Below are positions 1 through 10,027 of a DNA stretch of 37,751 bases, piece after piece. Positions within the stretch are counted from its first letter, which is position 1. The number at the start of each line of letters is the position of its first letter. Both the position numbers and the translations under genes were made by a program. The notes beneath the pieces were generated by a model. That model saw only the letters and a list, made by a program, of their open reading frames with translations. It was not told the origin of the DNA and ran no database searches. The stretch is from Gammaproteobacteria bacterium (lineage in GTDB: Bacteria > Pseudomonadota > Gammaproteobacteria > SZUA-229), in the NCBI GenBank assembly GCA_003229115.1, contig QIHT01000222.1:1-37751 (forward strand), given 5' to 3'.

Positions 1-331
1 AGTGCTTATCTTCCGCCACCAACGCTAAAAATTCCTCTAATGAACCAACCTCTGGCATTGGATCGTAGCTATGCCATTTCATATCTGCTCGTTGCCAATA
101 TACCTTCCATAGCCCACTCTTTTTAACGTAGGTAGTTTTTGCAACCATTTCTTCGATTTTTTTCTGTGGATTATTCCATAGTGGGCGTATTTCGAATATT
201 TCGATACTTTGATCTTTTACCCTATAGCTCAGGTCTACTTCATTTCTTATATGCGGTGGTGGTCTGTGTTGTTCTACATAAGAACCCACCAATTTTTCAC
301 ACCGCTTGATTTCAAATTCACTTATTGCCAT
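1..331 (-). CDS. DUF3024 family protein, 3' end cut by window edge
   Basis: The minus-strand frame opens with ATG at 331 (protein begins MAISEFEIKRCEKLV) and stays open for 110 codons to the first base of the window without a stop, so the C-terminus is missing. The sequence matches my recollection of the DUF3024 family: an N-terminal helix, then a charged beta-rich part with IEIFEIRPLW and a GLWKVYWQRADMKW segment rich in Trp. Family members are small soluble proteins of about 110-125 residues with no established function, so probably only a few residues are lost. It lies downstream of, and on the same strand as, the nucleotidyltransferase and small ORF, separated by about 156 bases. No catalytic motif is visible. 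Family assignment is from memory of its sequence pattern; function is unknown. Confidence 0.75.
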   Translation of the reverse strand, partial: MAISEFEIKRCEKLVGSYVEQHRPPPHIRNEVDLSYRVKDQSIEIFEIRPLWNNPQKKIEEMVAKTTYVKKSGLWKVYWQRADMKWHSYDPMPEVGSLEEFLALVAEDKH

Positions 332-487
332 GTCTTTTGTTTTTTACTCATAAAGCTAAACTATAGGGCACGAGTCGTTTTTCGGTGAGAGCCCCACACC
401 AGTGACATCACAGTCGCTTATTATGTGATTTATTCAATTTGCCACCGTTGTTAAAAAAGGTGCCGGAGGGTTTATTTTTTAAACAAC

Positions 488-661
488 TCATAAATTCTTC
501 AGGCTCATCCGTCTGTATCTAGCCAGCGCACCTGTTTTATGGGCTATTCTCTGCGCCTCTTCAAGCCAGGCAAGGCGCTGCATGGGTGTGGCACTGAGCC
601 AGAGCTTTAAATGCTGGCGCTCATCTTCTGTCAGTTTATTGTCAGTGCTGTTTTTGCTCAT
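488..661 (-). CDS. Small 57-aa protein overlapping the nucleotidyltransferase gene
   Basis: ATG at 661 lies inside the last codons of the upstream nucleotidyltransferase gene (20-base overlap). The frame runs 57 codons to TGA at 488-490. The product is highly charged and predicted helical: a Lys/Asp/Glu-rich start, then LKLWLSATPMQRLAWLEEAQ and an Arg/Lys-rich tail (ARYRRMSLKNL). The long overlap suggests translational coupling with the nucleotidyltransferase, as in two-gene toxin-antitoxin or regulatory modules. I do not recognise a named family. The coding call rests on the clean start, the overlap and the amphipathic, Trp-containing sequence. It could be a small partner protein of the nucleotidyltransferase; that role is inference. 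Confidence 0.6.
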   Translation of the reverse strand: MSKNSTDNKLTEDERQHLKLWLSATPMQRLAWLEEAQRIAHKTGALARYRRMSLKNL

Positions 662-1142
662 CAAGTATTTCCTGAAGGAATTTAATATCTTCCAGATCCT
701 TGCCTCTTCCTGCTTTTAACTTCATCGCAATCAAGCTTTCAATATCGCAGACGGGAACTGGTTCACCATCCATATCTAGCATAATAGCCTTTCTGGATAG
801 CTCTGCGAAAGGAAACGGTTCTCGCACAAACACATCAACAATCAAAAGTGGATTTTCGGGATCATAAAAACTGAACACCAGCATGTTTTTTTCTTTTATC
901 CACGACTCCCGGATGGACTCAACCGTGAAATCCATTGGATCAACTGGCAGCCGAGCTTTTAAACCTGACGAGATAAGCTGCTTTATCGCTTTTTCAGCTT
1001 CTGCCTGCTCCAGATTAATGACTAGATCAATGTCGGCGGTAAACCTTGGATAACCATGTAAAACCGTTGCCATTCCTCCGACAACCACATATTCAACCTT
1101 TGCCTGATTAAGTGCTTTGAATAACGGAAGATAGATAGACAT
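642..1142 (-). CDS. MNT/AbiEii-type nucleotidyltransferase
   Basis: A 166-residue protein with the minimal nucleotidyltransferase signature: VVVGGMATVLHG (Gly22-Gly23) followed by ADIDLV, giving the metal-binding pair Asp37 and Asp39. A third acidic residue is likely in the later IVDVFV strand near residue 102. It ends with a helical segment (IAMKLKAGRGKDLEDIKFL) typical of AbiEii/DUF6036-like enzymes, where the Lys-rich part precedes a final helix. Such enzymes transfer a nucleotide to RNA, tRNA or protein, and many are toxins of two-gene modules. The ATG lies two bases after the thiC stop with no Shine-Dalgarno sequence, so it may be translated by re-initiation from thiC. The next gene overlaps its 3' end by 20 bases. 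The superfamily is clear; the substrate, and whether it is a toxin, cannot be told. Confidence 0.8.
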   Translation of the reverse strand: MSIYLPLFKALNQAKVEYVVVGGMATVLHGYPRFTADIDLVINLEQAEAEKAIKQLISSGLKARLPVDPMDFTVESIRESWIKEKNMLVFSFYDPENPLLIVDVFVREPFPFAELSRKAIMLDMDGEPVPVCDIESLIAMKLKAGRGKDLEDIKFLQEILDEQKQH

Positions 1143-1144
1143 TA

Positions 1145-3187
<2,043 letters not shown>

Positions 3188-3246
3188 TCACTAATAGAGT
3201 GTTTGCAGGTAAAATGCCGCCTTTCCCGACCAACCAGTGACATTCA

Positions 3247-3933
3247 ATGAACAGCCAGACCAACACCATGGATTTTGATAAAGCCCGCTTCAATATGGTT
3301 GAACAACAGGTTCGCCCCTGGGATGTGCTGGATAATCGCGTGCTTGAAGTCATTAGTGAAGTGCCAAGAGAAGCTTTTGCGCCTGATGCCTACAAAAAAC
3401 TGGCTTATGCCGACACCAGCATTCCACTGGGACAATATGAAGGCACAAACTGCGCCATGCTGCATCCCATTCTTGACGGCCGCCTGATACAGAGCCTCAA
3501 CATAACAGACGATGACATTGTGCTGGAAGTGGGCACCGGCAGCGGCTATCTAACTGCCTGCCTGGCAAAACTGGCGCGTCACGTTGATAGCGTGGACATC
3601 AATCCCGATATGACAGCACTGGCTGAAAAAAACCTGGCCGCTTTTGATCTGCAAAATATTATCCTGAGCACGGGCGATGCTTCAAAGGGCTGGGACCAGA
3701 AACGTTTTTATGACGCGATCGCCATTACCGGCTCGATGCCTGATATTCCCGGGGTTTATAAACAGTCTCTCAAGCAAGGCGGTCGCCTGTTTGTGGTCAC
3801 CGGTGAAGCACCGGCAATGAAAGCCTGTCTGGTCACACGTATTGGTGAAAATGAATGGACCACGGAAGACCTGTTTGAAACCAGCATTGAGCGCTTAATC
3901 AATACTAGTGAAACTGAAGCATTCGTTTTTTAA
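3247..3933 (+). CDS. Protein-L-isoaspartate O-methyltransferase family protein
   Basis: A class I SAM methyltransferase of the PIMT type, 228 residues. The SAM-binding glycine loop EVGTGSGYLTA lies at about residues 93-103, followed by an acidic strand end (SVDINPDM). The N-terminus carries FNMVEQQVRPWDVLD, characteristic of the Pcm-like subgroup encoded directly upstream of tolC in many gammaproteobacteria. True PIMT repairs isoaspartyl residues; this subgroup's substrate is less certain, so I give no symbol. An internal ATG at 3268 (MDFDKARFNM) is the start seen in many homologues as I recall them; neither start has a strong Shine-Dalgarno sequence. The rhodanese follows immediately. It diverges from thiC across about 210 bases. 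Confidence 0.88.
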   Translation: MNSQTNTMDFDKARFNMVEQQVRPWDVLDNRVLEVISEVPREAFAPDAYKKLAYADTSIPLGQYEGTNCAMLHPILDGRLIQSLNITDDDIVLEVGTGSGYLTACLAKLARHVDSVDINPDMTALAEKNLAAFDLQNIILSTGDASKGWDQKRFYDAIAITGSMPDIPGVYKQSLKQGGRLFVVTGEAPAMKACLVTRIGENEWTTEDLFETSIERLINTSETEAFVF

Positions 3934-3958
3934 TCTACCAACACTCTCAAATCCAGGC

Positions 3959-4273
3959 ATGCGTGAATTTGACGCGGAAGAACTCAAACAATATCTTGAG
4001 TCTCACTCCCCTTTTCTTTTAGACGTTCGACAAGCCTGGGAATATGATGTTTGCCGCCTTGAAAACAGCACGCTAATCCCGATGGGTCAGATACCCGCAC
4101 AGCTTGATGAACTTGATAAAGACCGCGAGACCGTGGTTATATGCCATCATGGTATTCGCAGCCGACAGGTTGCCCGCCATCTTGAGCAAGCCGGCTTTAA
4201 CAATGTCATTAATCTAAAAGGTGGCGTGAATGCCTGGGCAAAAACCGTTGATACAGAAATGGCGACTTATTAG
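3959..4273 (+). CDS. Single-domain rhodanese-like protein
   Basis: A 104-residue rhodanese domain. It starts MREFDAEELKQYLE, then LLDVRQAWEYDVCRL, and carries the active-site loop CHHGIRS with Cys62 as the presumed persulfide-forming residue, ending GGVNAWAKTVD. Rhodaneses of this size move sulfane sulfur from thiosulfate or persulfides to acceptors in the cytoplasm. The frame is open further upstream to a GTG at 3908 that would overlap the preceding gene by 26 bases. I prefer ATG 3959 because homologous single-domain rhodaneses begin near the M-x-E-(L/I)-x-A-x-E-L pattern. It sits between the Pcm-like gene and tolC, a conserved trio in many gammaproteobacteria. The physiological sulfur acceptor is unknown. 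Confidence 0.88.
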   Translation: MREFDAEELKQYLESHSPFLLDVRQAWEYDVCRLENSTLIPMGQIPAQLDELDKDRETVVICHHGIRSRQVARHLEQAGFNNVINLKGGVNAWAKTVDTEMATY

Positions 4274-4297
4274 TTGCTTCGCCAGCAGGAATAAATA

Positions 4298-5641
4298 ATG
4301 AAACTAACGCACTGGCTTAAAATACTTCTGTTTACCGTTGCAGTAAACCCGGCTGCGCATGCACTCGACCTGATCGAAGCTTTAACGCTGGCAGAACAAA
4401 ATGATGCGCAGATTGATGCCGCTTACTCAGCATACCTGAGTATTTTAGAACAACAAAATCAGAGCTCAGCAGCACTTTACCCGGAAATTTTTGTTGATGT
4501 TTTTGCCAGAGACTCAACCATTGATAAAAAATACACAGGTTCTACGACCATTTTACAGGATAGTAAAAATAGCTACAAAACCAAAGGCTATTCACTGAAA
4601 TTAAATCAACCGCTATACAATCAGGAGTTGTTTGACCTTGTCGCACAATCAGATGCATTAGCGTTGCAGTCACTCGCCGCATACGAAACTGCAAAACAAA
4701 ACCTCATCACGCGTACCGCTGCCGCTTATTTTCAGGTACTTGGTGCGATTGATAATCTGGAATTTGCCACTGCCGAAAAAAAAGCCAACGCCAAACTGCT
4801 TGAACAAAATCAGGAACGTTTTAATGTTGGCCTGATAGCCATTACCGACGTTAAAGAAACGCAAGCCACTTACGATACCTCTGTCGCACAGGAAATTGTA
4901 GCGATCAACACCTTATCTAACAACCGGGAAGCCTTGTGGGTAATCATCAATGCACCTGCTGAAAATTTAAGTTCGCTTCATGAAAAAATTCCTCTACTGT
5001 CACCTGACCCTGACGACATCAAGCAATGGCAAGACAAAGCAATAAAAAATAATATGGAATTACGCGCCACAAAATATGCTGTTGAAGCCGCCAAAAGCAA
5101 ATACGACAGCAGCAACGCCGGCCACTACCCCACTCTTAGCCTGAACGCATCGTATGGTTTCAGTGATGCGGATAACAGTCCTTTTGGTGATACATTTGGT
5201 GGTAGCAAAAGCACAGATAGCGTAATTGGAGTAAATCTTAATATGCCCATCTACAGAGGTGGTTTTACCAGCTCCAAAACCCGACAAAGCCTGTCTGAAC
5301 TCGATCAGGCGAAAGCAGTTCATGAACAACAAAGACGAGTGACTATTCAACAAACTCGCATCGCTTACCTGACAATTAAAGCCAGCATTTTACAGGTAAA
5401 AGCACTCAAGCAAGCTTTAATATCAACCGAATCGGCACTTGAAGCCACGCAGGCAGGCTATGAGGTTGGTACACGTACCAGTGTTGATGTGTTGATAACA
5501 CAAGGCAATCTTTTTAGGAGCGAAAGAGACTACGCAAAATCCAGATACGATTACATCCTCAACCTGCTTGAAATAAAACGCGCTGCAGGCTCATTATCGG
5601 CAGCTGATGTTCAGCAAATTAATCAGTGGCTGGTTAATTAA
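4298..5641 (+). CDS. tolC: TolC-type outer membrane efflux protein
   Basis: TolC trimers form an outer membrane and periplasmic channel serving tripartite pumps and type I secretion. The 447-residue product begins with a Lys-containing hydrophobic signal peptide ending near AHA|LD (residues 1-22). It has the internally duplicated outer-membrane-factor plan: long helical stretches (QSDALALQSLAAYETAKQN, then ATKYAVEAAKSKYDSSNAG) and strand regions (YPEIFVDVFARDS, YPTLSLNASYGFSD). The second half carries GYEVGTRTSVDVL, a hallmark of the family. An AGGA sequence seven bases before the ATG fits as ribosome binding site. It follows the rhodanese by 24 bases. No pump subunit is next to it, so the partner is probably encoded elsewhere, as is common for TolC. 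Confidence 0.95.
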   Translation: MKLTHWLKILLFTVAVNPAAHALDLIEALTLAEQNDAQIDAAYSAYLSILEQQNQSSAALYPEIFVDVFARDSTIDKKYTGSTTILQDSKNSYKTKGYSLKLNQPLYNQELFDLVAQSDALALQSLAAYETAKQNLITRTAAAYFQVLGAIDNLEFATAEKKANAKLLEQNQERFNVGLIAITDVKETQATYDTSVAQEIVAINTLSNNREALWVIINAPAENLSSLHEKIPLLSPDPDDIKQWQDKAIKNNMELRATKYAVEAAKSKYDSSNAGHYPTLSLNASYGFSDADNSPFGDTFGGSKSTDSVIGVNLNMPIYRGGFTSSKTRQSLSELDQAKAVHEQQRRVTIQQTRIAYLTIKASILQVKALKQALISTESALEATQAGYEVGTRTSVDVLITQGNLFRSERDYAKSRYDYILNLLEIKRAAGSLSAADVQQINQWLVN

Positions 5642-5665
5642 ACCCCCCAACAGCTCTTCCTCTTT

Positions 5666-6586
5666 ATGAGCGCAGCGAACAGTCTGAATATTACTAACTG
5701 GTTGATGCCCAAATACTGGGGCATGTGGCTATTTCTTGGTTTCCTGCGCCTGGCCACTCTGTTACCGCTGTCGTGGATTCAATTTTTAGGCAGCTTGCTT
5801 GGTTCATTACTATACCGACTGGTACCTTCTCGTCGCCGCATCGCTCGCATCAATATAAAACAGGCCTACCCGGATTATTCAGAAGAGCAGGTCGAGCAAT
5901 TAATAAAATCCAGCTTCAAAAACATGGGGATTTCTGTATTTGATATGGCCATTGCCTGGTGGGCCAGCCGTAATTACCTGCGCGCACGTTGCAGCGTTGA
6001 AGGTCTGGAACATCTTGAAACCGCCCTCGCTAAAGGCCATGGTGTTATTCTTTTGACCGGACATTTCTCGACACTTGAAATTGGCGGCATACTGATGGCG
6101 CTGTACACTCCTTTACAGGCAATTTACAAAAAAGCACACAACCCGATGTTTGATACCTTTATGCGCCATTACCGATCAAAACATCTTGAACGCGTTACCG
6201 TAAACAGCAATGTTCGTGGTTTTATAAAAGGCTTACACGATGGACTGGCAACATGGTACGCACCGGATCAGGATTTCAGTGTTCAGGATATTGTGTTTAC
6301 GCCCTTTCTCGGGGGTAGAGCCTCGACACTGACCTCGACTGCACGCATGGCTGAAATCACACATGCTCCTGTGGTGCCATTTTACCCAATACGTCTGGAG
6401 AACGGCAAAGGTTATAAACTGATGATTCTCCCAGCACTTGAAAACTTCCCCAACGGTGACAAACAAAATGACGGGGCACGAATAAATAAAGCCATCGAAG
6501 ATATGGTGTATACGAATCCAACACAATATGCCTGGATTCATAAACGTTTTAAAACACAGGCAGAAGGCAAACCTTCAATTTATTAG
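5666..6586 (+). CDS. lpxL: Lipid A acyltransferase of the LpxL/HtrB family
   Basis: This family transfers a secondary acyl chain from acyl-ACP to the Kdo-lipid A precursor at the inner membrane. The 306-residue protein has an N-terminal membrane segment (WLFLGFLRLATLLPLSW, about residues 18-45) and the catalytic motif H-X4-E as His133 to Glu138 in LTGHFSTLE. Later blocks match the family: WYAPDQDFS, FTPFLGGRASTLTSTARMA and VVPFYPIR. The C-terminal YAWIHKRFKTQ is also typical. The gene sits between tolC and waaA, so lipid A completion and Kdo addition are encoded side by side. Sequence alone cannot say whether it adds laurate, myristate or another chain (LpxL, LpxM or LpxP role); the symbol reflects the family. 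Confidence 0.9.
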   Translation: MSAANSLNITNWLMPKYWGMWLFLGFLRLATLLPLSWIQFLGSLLGSLLYRLVPSRRRIARINIKQAYPDYSEEQVEQLIKSSFKNMGISVFDMAIAWWASRNYLRARCSVEGLEHLETALAKGHGVILLTGHFSTLEIGGILMALYTPLQAIYKKAHNPMFDTFMRHYRSKHLERVTVNSNVRGFIKGLHDGLATWYAPDQDFSVQDIVFTPFLGGRASTLTSTARMAEITHAPVVPFYPIRLENGKGYKLMILPALENFPNGDKQNDGARINKAIEDMVYTNPTQYAWIHKRFKTQAEGKPSIY

Positions 6587-6601
6587 CAAGTCACTTATAA
6601 T

Positions 6602-7843
6602 ATGTTCCTTTATCGCCTGCTTACTATCGTTTTCTCACCGCTGATATTTAATCACCTGCTATGGAAAAGTCTGCGCTTCAAACAATCACGCTTTTTACTA
6701 CAGCGCCTGGGTTTTGGTTTAAATCACATACCACAGCAGTGTTTATGGTTTCACTGCGCTTCTGTTGGCGAGACAAACACAGCACTGCCCCTTATTTATG
6801 AATTACGCAAACGCAATCCATCACAAAAATTCTTAGTCACAACCAACACCACGACAGGTGCTGAAATTATTGCCAGACAGGAGCAAGCGTGGCTATTTCA
6901 TGCTTACCTGCCTATGGACTGGGTAAACACAACGCGTAGATTCACAAACCAGATAAAACCACTTGCTTTGTATATTATAGAAACCGAGCTGTGGCCCAAC
7001 CTGATAGATGTGTTTCACAAGCAGCATGTTCCAGTCACCATCATTAATGGTCGATTATCCGAAAAAACTACTGCAACTAACCGGTGGATAAAGTCAGTTT
7101 ACAAAAGCACACTAAAACACATTGAACATATTTACGTGCGTTCCAGGATTGATCGCGACCGTTATATACAACTTGGCGCCGACCAGAATAAAGTATCAAT
7201 TTTGGGTAACCTTAAATTCATACCACCCAATAAAAAGAACATAAAAACCCAAAAGACAACTGATCGTGATTATATTGTTGTAGCTTCCAGCCACGAAGGT
7301 GAAGAACTTGAAATTACTGAATGCTGGAACCAGCTGAACAGAAAAGAACTCCTGGTGATAGCACCTCGTCATCCTGAGCGTAGTGAGAAAATCATAAAAC
7401 AACTAGCCGGAAACAACATTGCTGTACGAAGTAAAAAAACCCCGGTTACTGAAGACACAAAAATTTATCTTCTCGACACCATCGGCGAATTAACCCGTTG
7501 GTTTGTAAATGCAAAAGTTATTATTGTTGCTGGTTCTTTCATTCATCGTGGCGGTCACAATATTCTTGAGCCTGCACACTTTGGCAAGGCCATTATTTTT
7601 GGCCCGCATATGGAAAGTTTTGAAGATGAGGTCGAGATATTGCTATCAGGTAGTGCCGCACTGCAGGTGACTTCAATCGAAGATTTAAAAAATATTTTAC
7701 CCAGCTTGCTTGACTCAAACACTGCGCGGGAACAATTACAAACTAATGCGACAAGAGCAGTCGAACCCTTTACCCGTATTCTTTCAGACTATGCGGATAT
7801 TGTAGAACATCAGCTTAAGCGTGTAGGTTCAAGCCCGATTTGA
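6602..7843 (+). CDS. waaA: 3-deoxy-D-manno-octulosonic acid (Kdo) transferase WaaA
   Basis: WaaA (KdtA) transfers Kdo from CMP-Kdo to lipid IVA on the cytoplasmic face of the inner membrane. The 413-residue protein has an N-terminal hydrophobic anchor (LLTIVFSPLIFNHLLW), then FHCASVGET with the conserved acid at Glu57. ETELWPNLI and NGRLSEK follow in the N-terminal GT-B half. The C-terminal half contains APRHPER and SFIHRGGHNILEPA, the donor-binding region. It starts 15 bases after the acyltransferase and is followed by a perfect inverted repeat in the gap to convergent kdkA. WaaA enzymes add one, two or more Kdo units; the Kdo kinase gene next door suggests a single-Kdo inner core, as in Haemophilus. 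That last point is inference. Confidence 0.96.
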   Translation: MFLYRLLTIVFSPLIFNHLLWKSLRFKQSRFLLQRLGFGLNHIPQQCLWFHCASVGETNTALPLIYELRKRNPSQKFLVTTNTTTGAEIIARQEQAWLFHAYLPMDWVNTTRRFTNQIKPLALYIIETELWPNLIDVFHKQHVPVTIINGRLSEKTTATNRWIKSVYKSTLKHIEHIYVRSRIDRDRYIQLGADQNKVSILGNLKFIPPNKKNIKTQKTTDRDYIVVASSHEGEELEITECWNQLNRKELLVIAPRHPERSEKIIKQLAGNNIAVRSKKTPVTEDTKIYLLDTIGELTRWFVNAKVIIVAGSFIHRGGHNILEPAHFGKAIIFGPHMESFEDEVEILLSGSAALQVTSIEDLKNILPSLLDSNTAREQLQTNATRAVEPFTRILSDYADIVEHQLKRVGSSPI

Positions 7844-7878
7844 CTAAAATACGACAACTAACTGACATTTAGTATTGG

Positions 7879-8022
7879 CCACAGAGGCACAGAGTACACA
7901 GAGAAAACCGTATTTATTTTATGCAATACCGATGCACTCGTAGGAGCAATTTTAGCCACTCCTACAAGTGCAAATTACACAACAAATTAAAGGTTTTCTC
8001 TGTGTACTCTGTGCCTCTGTGG
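7879..8022. repeat. Nested palindromic intergenic element, perfect 31-bp arms
   Basis: Outer arms at 7879-7909 and 7992-8022 are perfect reverse complements over 31 bases (left arm starts CCACAGAGGCACAGAG). Inside lies a second inverted repeat, 7933-7946 against 7959-7972 (TGCACTCGTAGGAG), matching 13 of 14 positions. The element fills the gap between convergent waaA and kdkA, so the transcript could fold into a long hairpin from either strand and may end both mRNAs. No ORF for a transposase is inside, so it resembles a non-autonomous or REP-like repeat. Related copies occur at five other places in the window. Confidence 0.9.
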
Positions 8023-8066
8023 TAAAAAAAGTCTTTTTACACGCACAAGTAAAATCAAGGCATAAA

Positions 8067-8792
8067 TTATTTAACACTGCCATAGCCCGCTAATAAACTT
8101 CGCCAACCTTCTTCTGAAAAATGAAACATTTCAGTTTTAGCTTCGAATTTCAACAACGATCGCTTTAATCGGGTGAGATTTGATGCTTTCCACGCATCAC
8201 CCAGATAACGTATGGCACCCTTGTCAAAATCAATTAAATGGATACCACTATCGCCTACAAGAATATTTCGCGCATTCAAGTCGGCGTGATATATATCGTG
8301 TTCATGAAAACGCCGTATACAGGCACCGATGGCCAGCCAGATATTTTTCTCCAACGCGCCTTCCAATAAAGCATCTGCCAGTGTTGTTACGTTAGTAATT
8401 TCTTTTGTGATCAAGTCAGCCTGGTAAAACAGGTTCGACTTGATGACGCTGGCTGCGACAGGAACAGGCGCAGGTAGATTTAAGTTCTGAAGACGACTTA
8501 ACAATTCCCACTCTTTGAAAGAGCGAGTGAAATCAAGTCGGCGGCGCAGGTAGCGATCATTACTTATCCGGGCCACCAAACCGCCACGATGGTAGTGCTT
8601 GAGCACCAGACTGAGCCCCTGATAGTCGTAAAACATGGCCTCACCGCGACCTTCCGCGGTTTTTAACCGGGTTTCCTGTAACTCTGGAGAAAACAGTGCT
8701 TCATCCGGATGTTCAATCAGCGCAGCATCATATAGGATATGCCGCTGACCAATCTTTAGTTTTCGAGCATTTTTTTCAGATGACCCTGTCAC
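8067..8792 (-). CDS. kdkA: 3-deoxy-D-manno-octulosonic acid kinase KdkA
   Basis: KdkA phosphorylates the first Kdo residue of the LPS inner core using ATP, at the cytoplasmic face of the membrane. The 241-residue product has the same length as I recall for the Haemophilus influenzae enzyme. It shows LVLKHYHRGGL (glycine-rich and lysine part), RSFKEWELLSRL with the conserved Glu, and the kinase catalytic loop YHADLNARNIL with Asp171. The metal-binding segment HLIDFDKGA comes next. The start is GTG at 8792; no nearer ATG would keep the N-terminal domain. Its start overlaps the divergent opsX start by 13 bases. opsX and kdkA are also neighbours in Haemophilus, which supports both calls. Confidence 0.93.
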   Translation of the reverse strand: MTGSSEKNARKLKIGQRHILYDAALIEHPDEALFSPELQETRLKTAEGRGEAMFYDYQGLSLVLKHYHRGGLVARISNDRYLRRRLDFTRSFKEWELLSRLQNLNLPAPVPVAASVIKSNLFYQADLITKEITNVTTLADALLEGALEKNIWLAIGACIRRFHEHDIYHADLNARNILVGDSGIHLIDFDKGAIRYLGDAWKASNLTRLKRSLLKFEAKTEMFHFSEEGWRSLLAGYGSVK

Positions 8793-9856
8793 GATTTACT
8801 CTATCGACCCCCCCGGAAAAACTTTGCATTTTGCGACTGTCAGCGTTGGGCGACATTACACACACGTTACCCGTTCTTAGAACCCTGCAAGCGCGTTGGC
8901 CCTCGACCAGCATTACATGGATTATCGGTAAAACCGAATATGAGCTGGTCAAAAATATTGATGGTGTCGAGTTTATCATCTTTGATAAATCACGTGGTTC
9001 AGGCGCATACTTTGATCTACGGTGCCAACTGAAAGGACGCCGTTTTGACATTTTGCTAGACATGCAGCTTTCCATCCGTGCATCAATTGCCAGCCTGTTC
9101 ATTCCTGCGCGAGTCAAGCTGGGCTTCGACAAAAAACGCGCAAAAGATTTGCAATGGCTTTTCACCAATCATAAGATCAAACCCTCTTCTACCCGGCAAC
9201 ACGTGGTTGACAGTTTTCTTGAATTCCCGAAGTATTTTGGTCTCGAACCGGTGATGGAATGGAATCTTCCAGTTGTTTCTACAGCCAGAAACGCCCTGTT
9301 TCACAACCTGCCTGACGACAAAGAGTTCGCTGTCATCAACCCCTGTGCCATGGCGAAATCTCGTGACTGGCGGGACTGGAGCAGCGAGGGCTACGCAGCA
9401 GTCGCTGACTATTTAGCCGGCCAACGAGGCATGACCGTGGTGCTCACGGGTGGCCCTTCCCGCCGTGAAAAAAACGTTGCTGATACGATTTTGTCTCTAT
9501 GCCAGGAAAAACCCGTGAACCTGGTAGGCAATACCAGCATTCCCGAACTGGTCGCCGTGCTTGATATGGCTCGTCTTGTCATCGCGCCTGATACCGGGCC
9601 AGCACACATAGCTAATGCTGTCGGCACTCCCGTCATTGGCCTCTACGCTTCCACCAATCCTGAAAGAGCCGGGCCCTACCGCTTCAGGAAATACTGGGTC
9701 AACAGGTACCCCGAGGCACTCGAAACCTGGCACCAGACCAGCGTAAGTGATGCTGCCTGGGGCAAGCGAGTTCAGCATGCTGAGGGCATGGCACTTATTA
9801 CGCCCGAAGAAGTCATCAACATGGCGGATAAATTGCTCTCTGATACAGCACTCTAA
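8780..9856 (+). CDS. opsX: ADP-heptose:LPS heptosyltransferase, OpsX-type (GT9)
   Basis: A glycosyltransferase family 9 enzyme expected to add the first heptose to Kdo-lipid A from ADP-L-glycero-D-manno-heptose. From ATG 8780 it has 358 residues. Features are the N-terminal ILRLSALGDITHTLPVLRTL, with the GD pair of this family, and the C-terminal donor site APDTGPAHIANAVGTPVIGLY followed by ASTNPERAGPY. The pattern and the Kdo kinase neighbour match OpsX of Haemophilus and relatives rather than enterobacterial WaaC. An in-frame ATG at 8696 would extend it by 28 residues into kdkA; the extension looks unrelated to the family, so I chose 8780, which lacks an obvious ribosome site. Start choice is the main uncertainty. 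Confidence 0.85.
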   Translation: MTLSRFTLSTPPEKLCILRLSALGDITHTLPVLRTLQARWPSTSITWIIGKTEYELVKNIDGVEFIIFDKSRGSGAYFDLRCQLKGRRFDILLDMQLSIRASIASLFIPARVKLGFDKKRAKDLQWLFTNHKIKPSSTRQHVVDSFLEFPKYFGLEPVMEWNLPVVSTARNALFHNLPDDKEFAVINPCAMAKSRDWRDWSSEGYAAVADYLAGQRGMTVVLTGGPSRREKNVADTILSLCQEKPVNLVGNTSIPELVAVLDMARLVIAPDTGPAHIANAVGTPVIGLYASTNPERAGPYRFRKYWVNRYPEALETWHQTSVSDAAWGKRVQHAEGMALITPEEVINMADKLLSDTAL

Positions 9857-10027
9857 ACTCAGCTAAACACCGACAGAACAACGAATTACGAACATATATG
9901 ATACAATCTGCGGCAATTAAAGAGCGGCAAATCCAGTCTTAGTGACGACAACACAATCAACACTTACACACTAACGAACTCAGGTCAGGTTAATGATCTG
10001 ATCAAGGCTTAAACGAACGGAAAAATT

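Noticed and set aside
7879-8022. CRISPR array or IS element as an explanation for the repeats
   Set aside because: There are only paired inverted arms without regular direct repeats, and no transposase frame inside.
9857-10027. JUMPstart/ops element for RfaH in front of the ugd operon
   Set aside because: No GGCGGTAG core was found on the plus strand in the leader.
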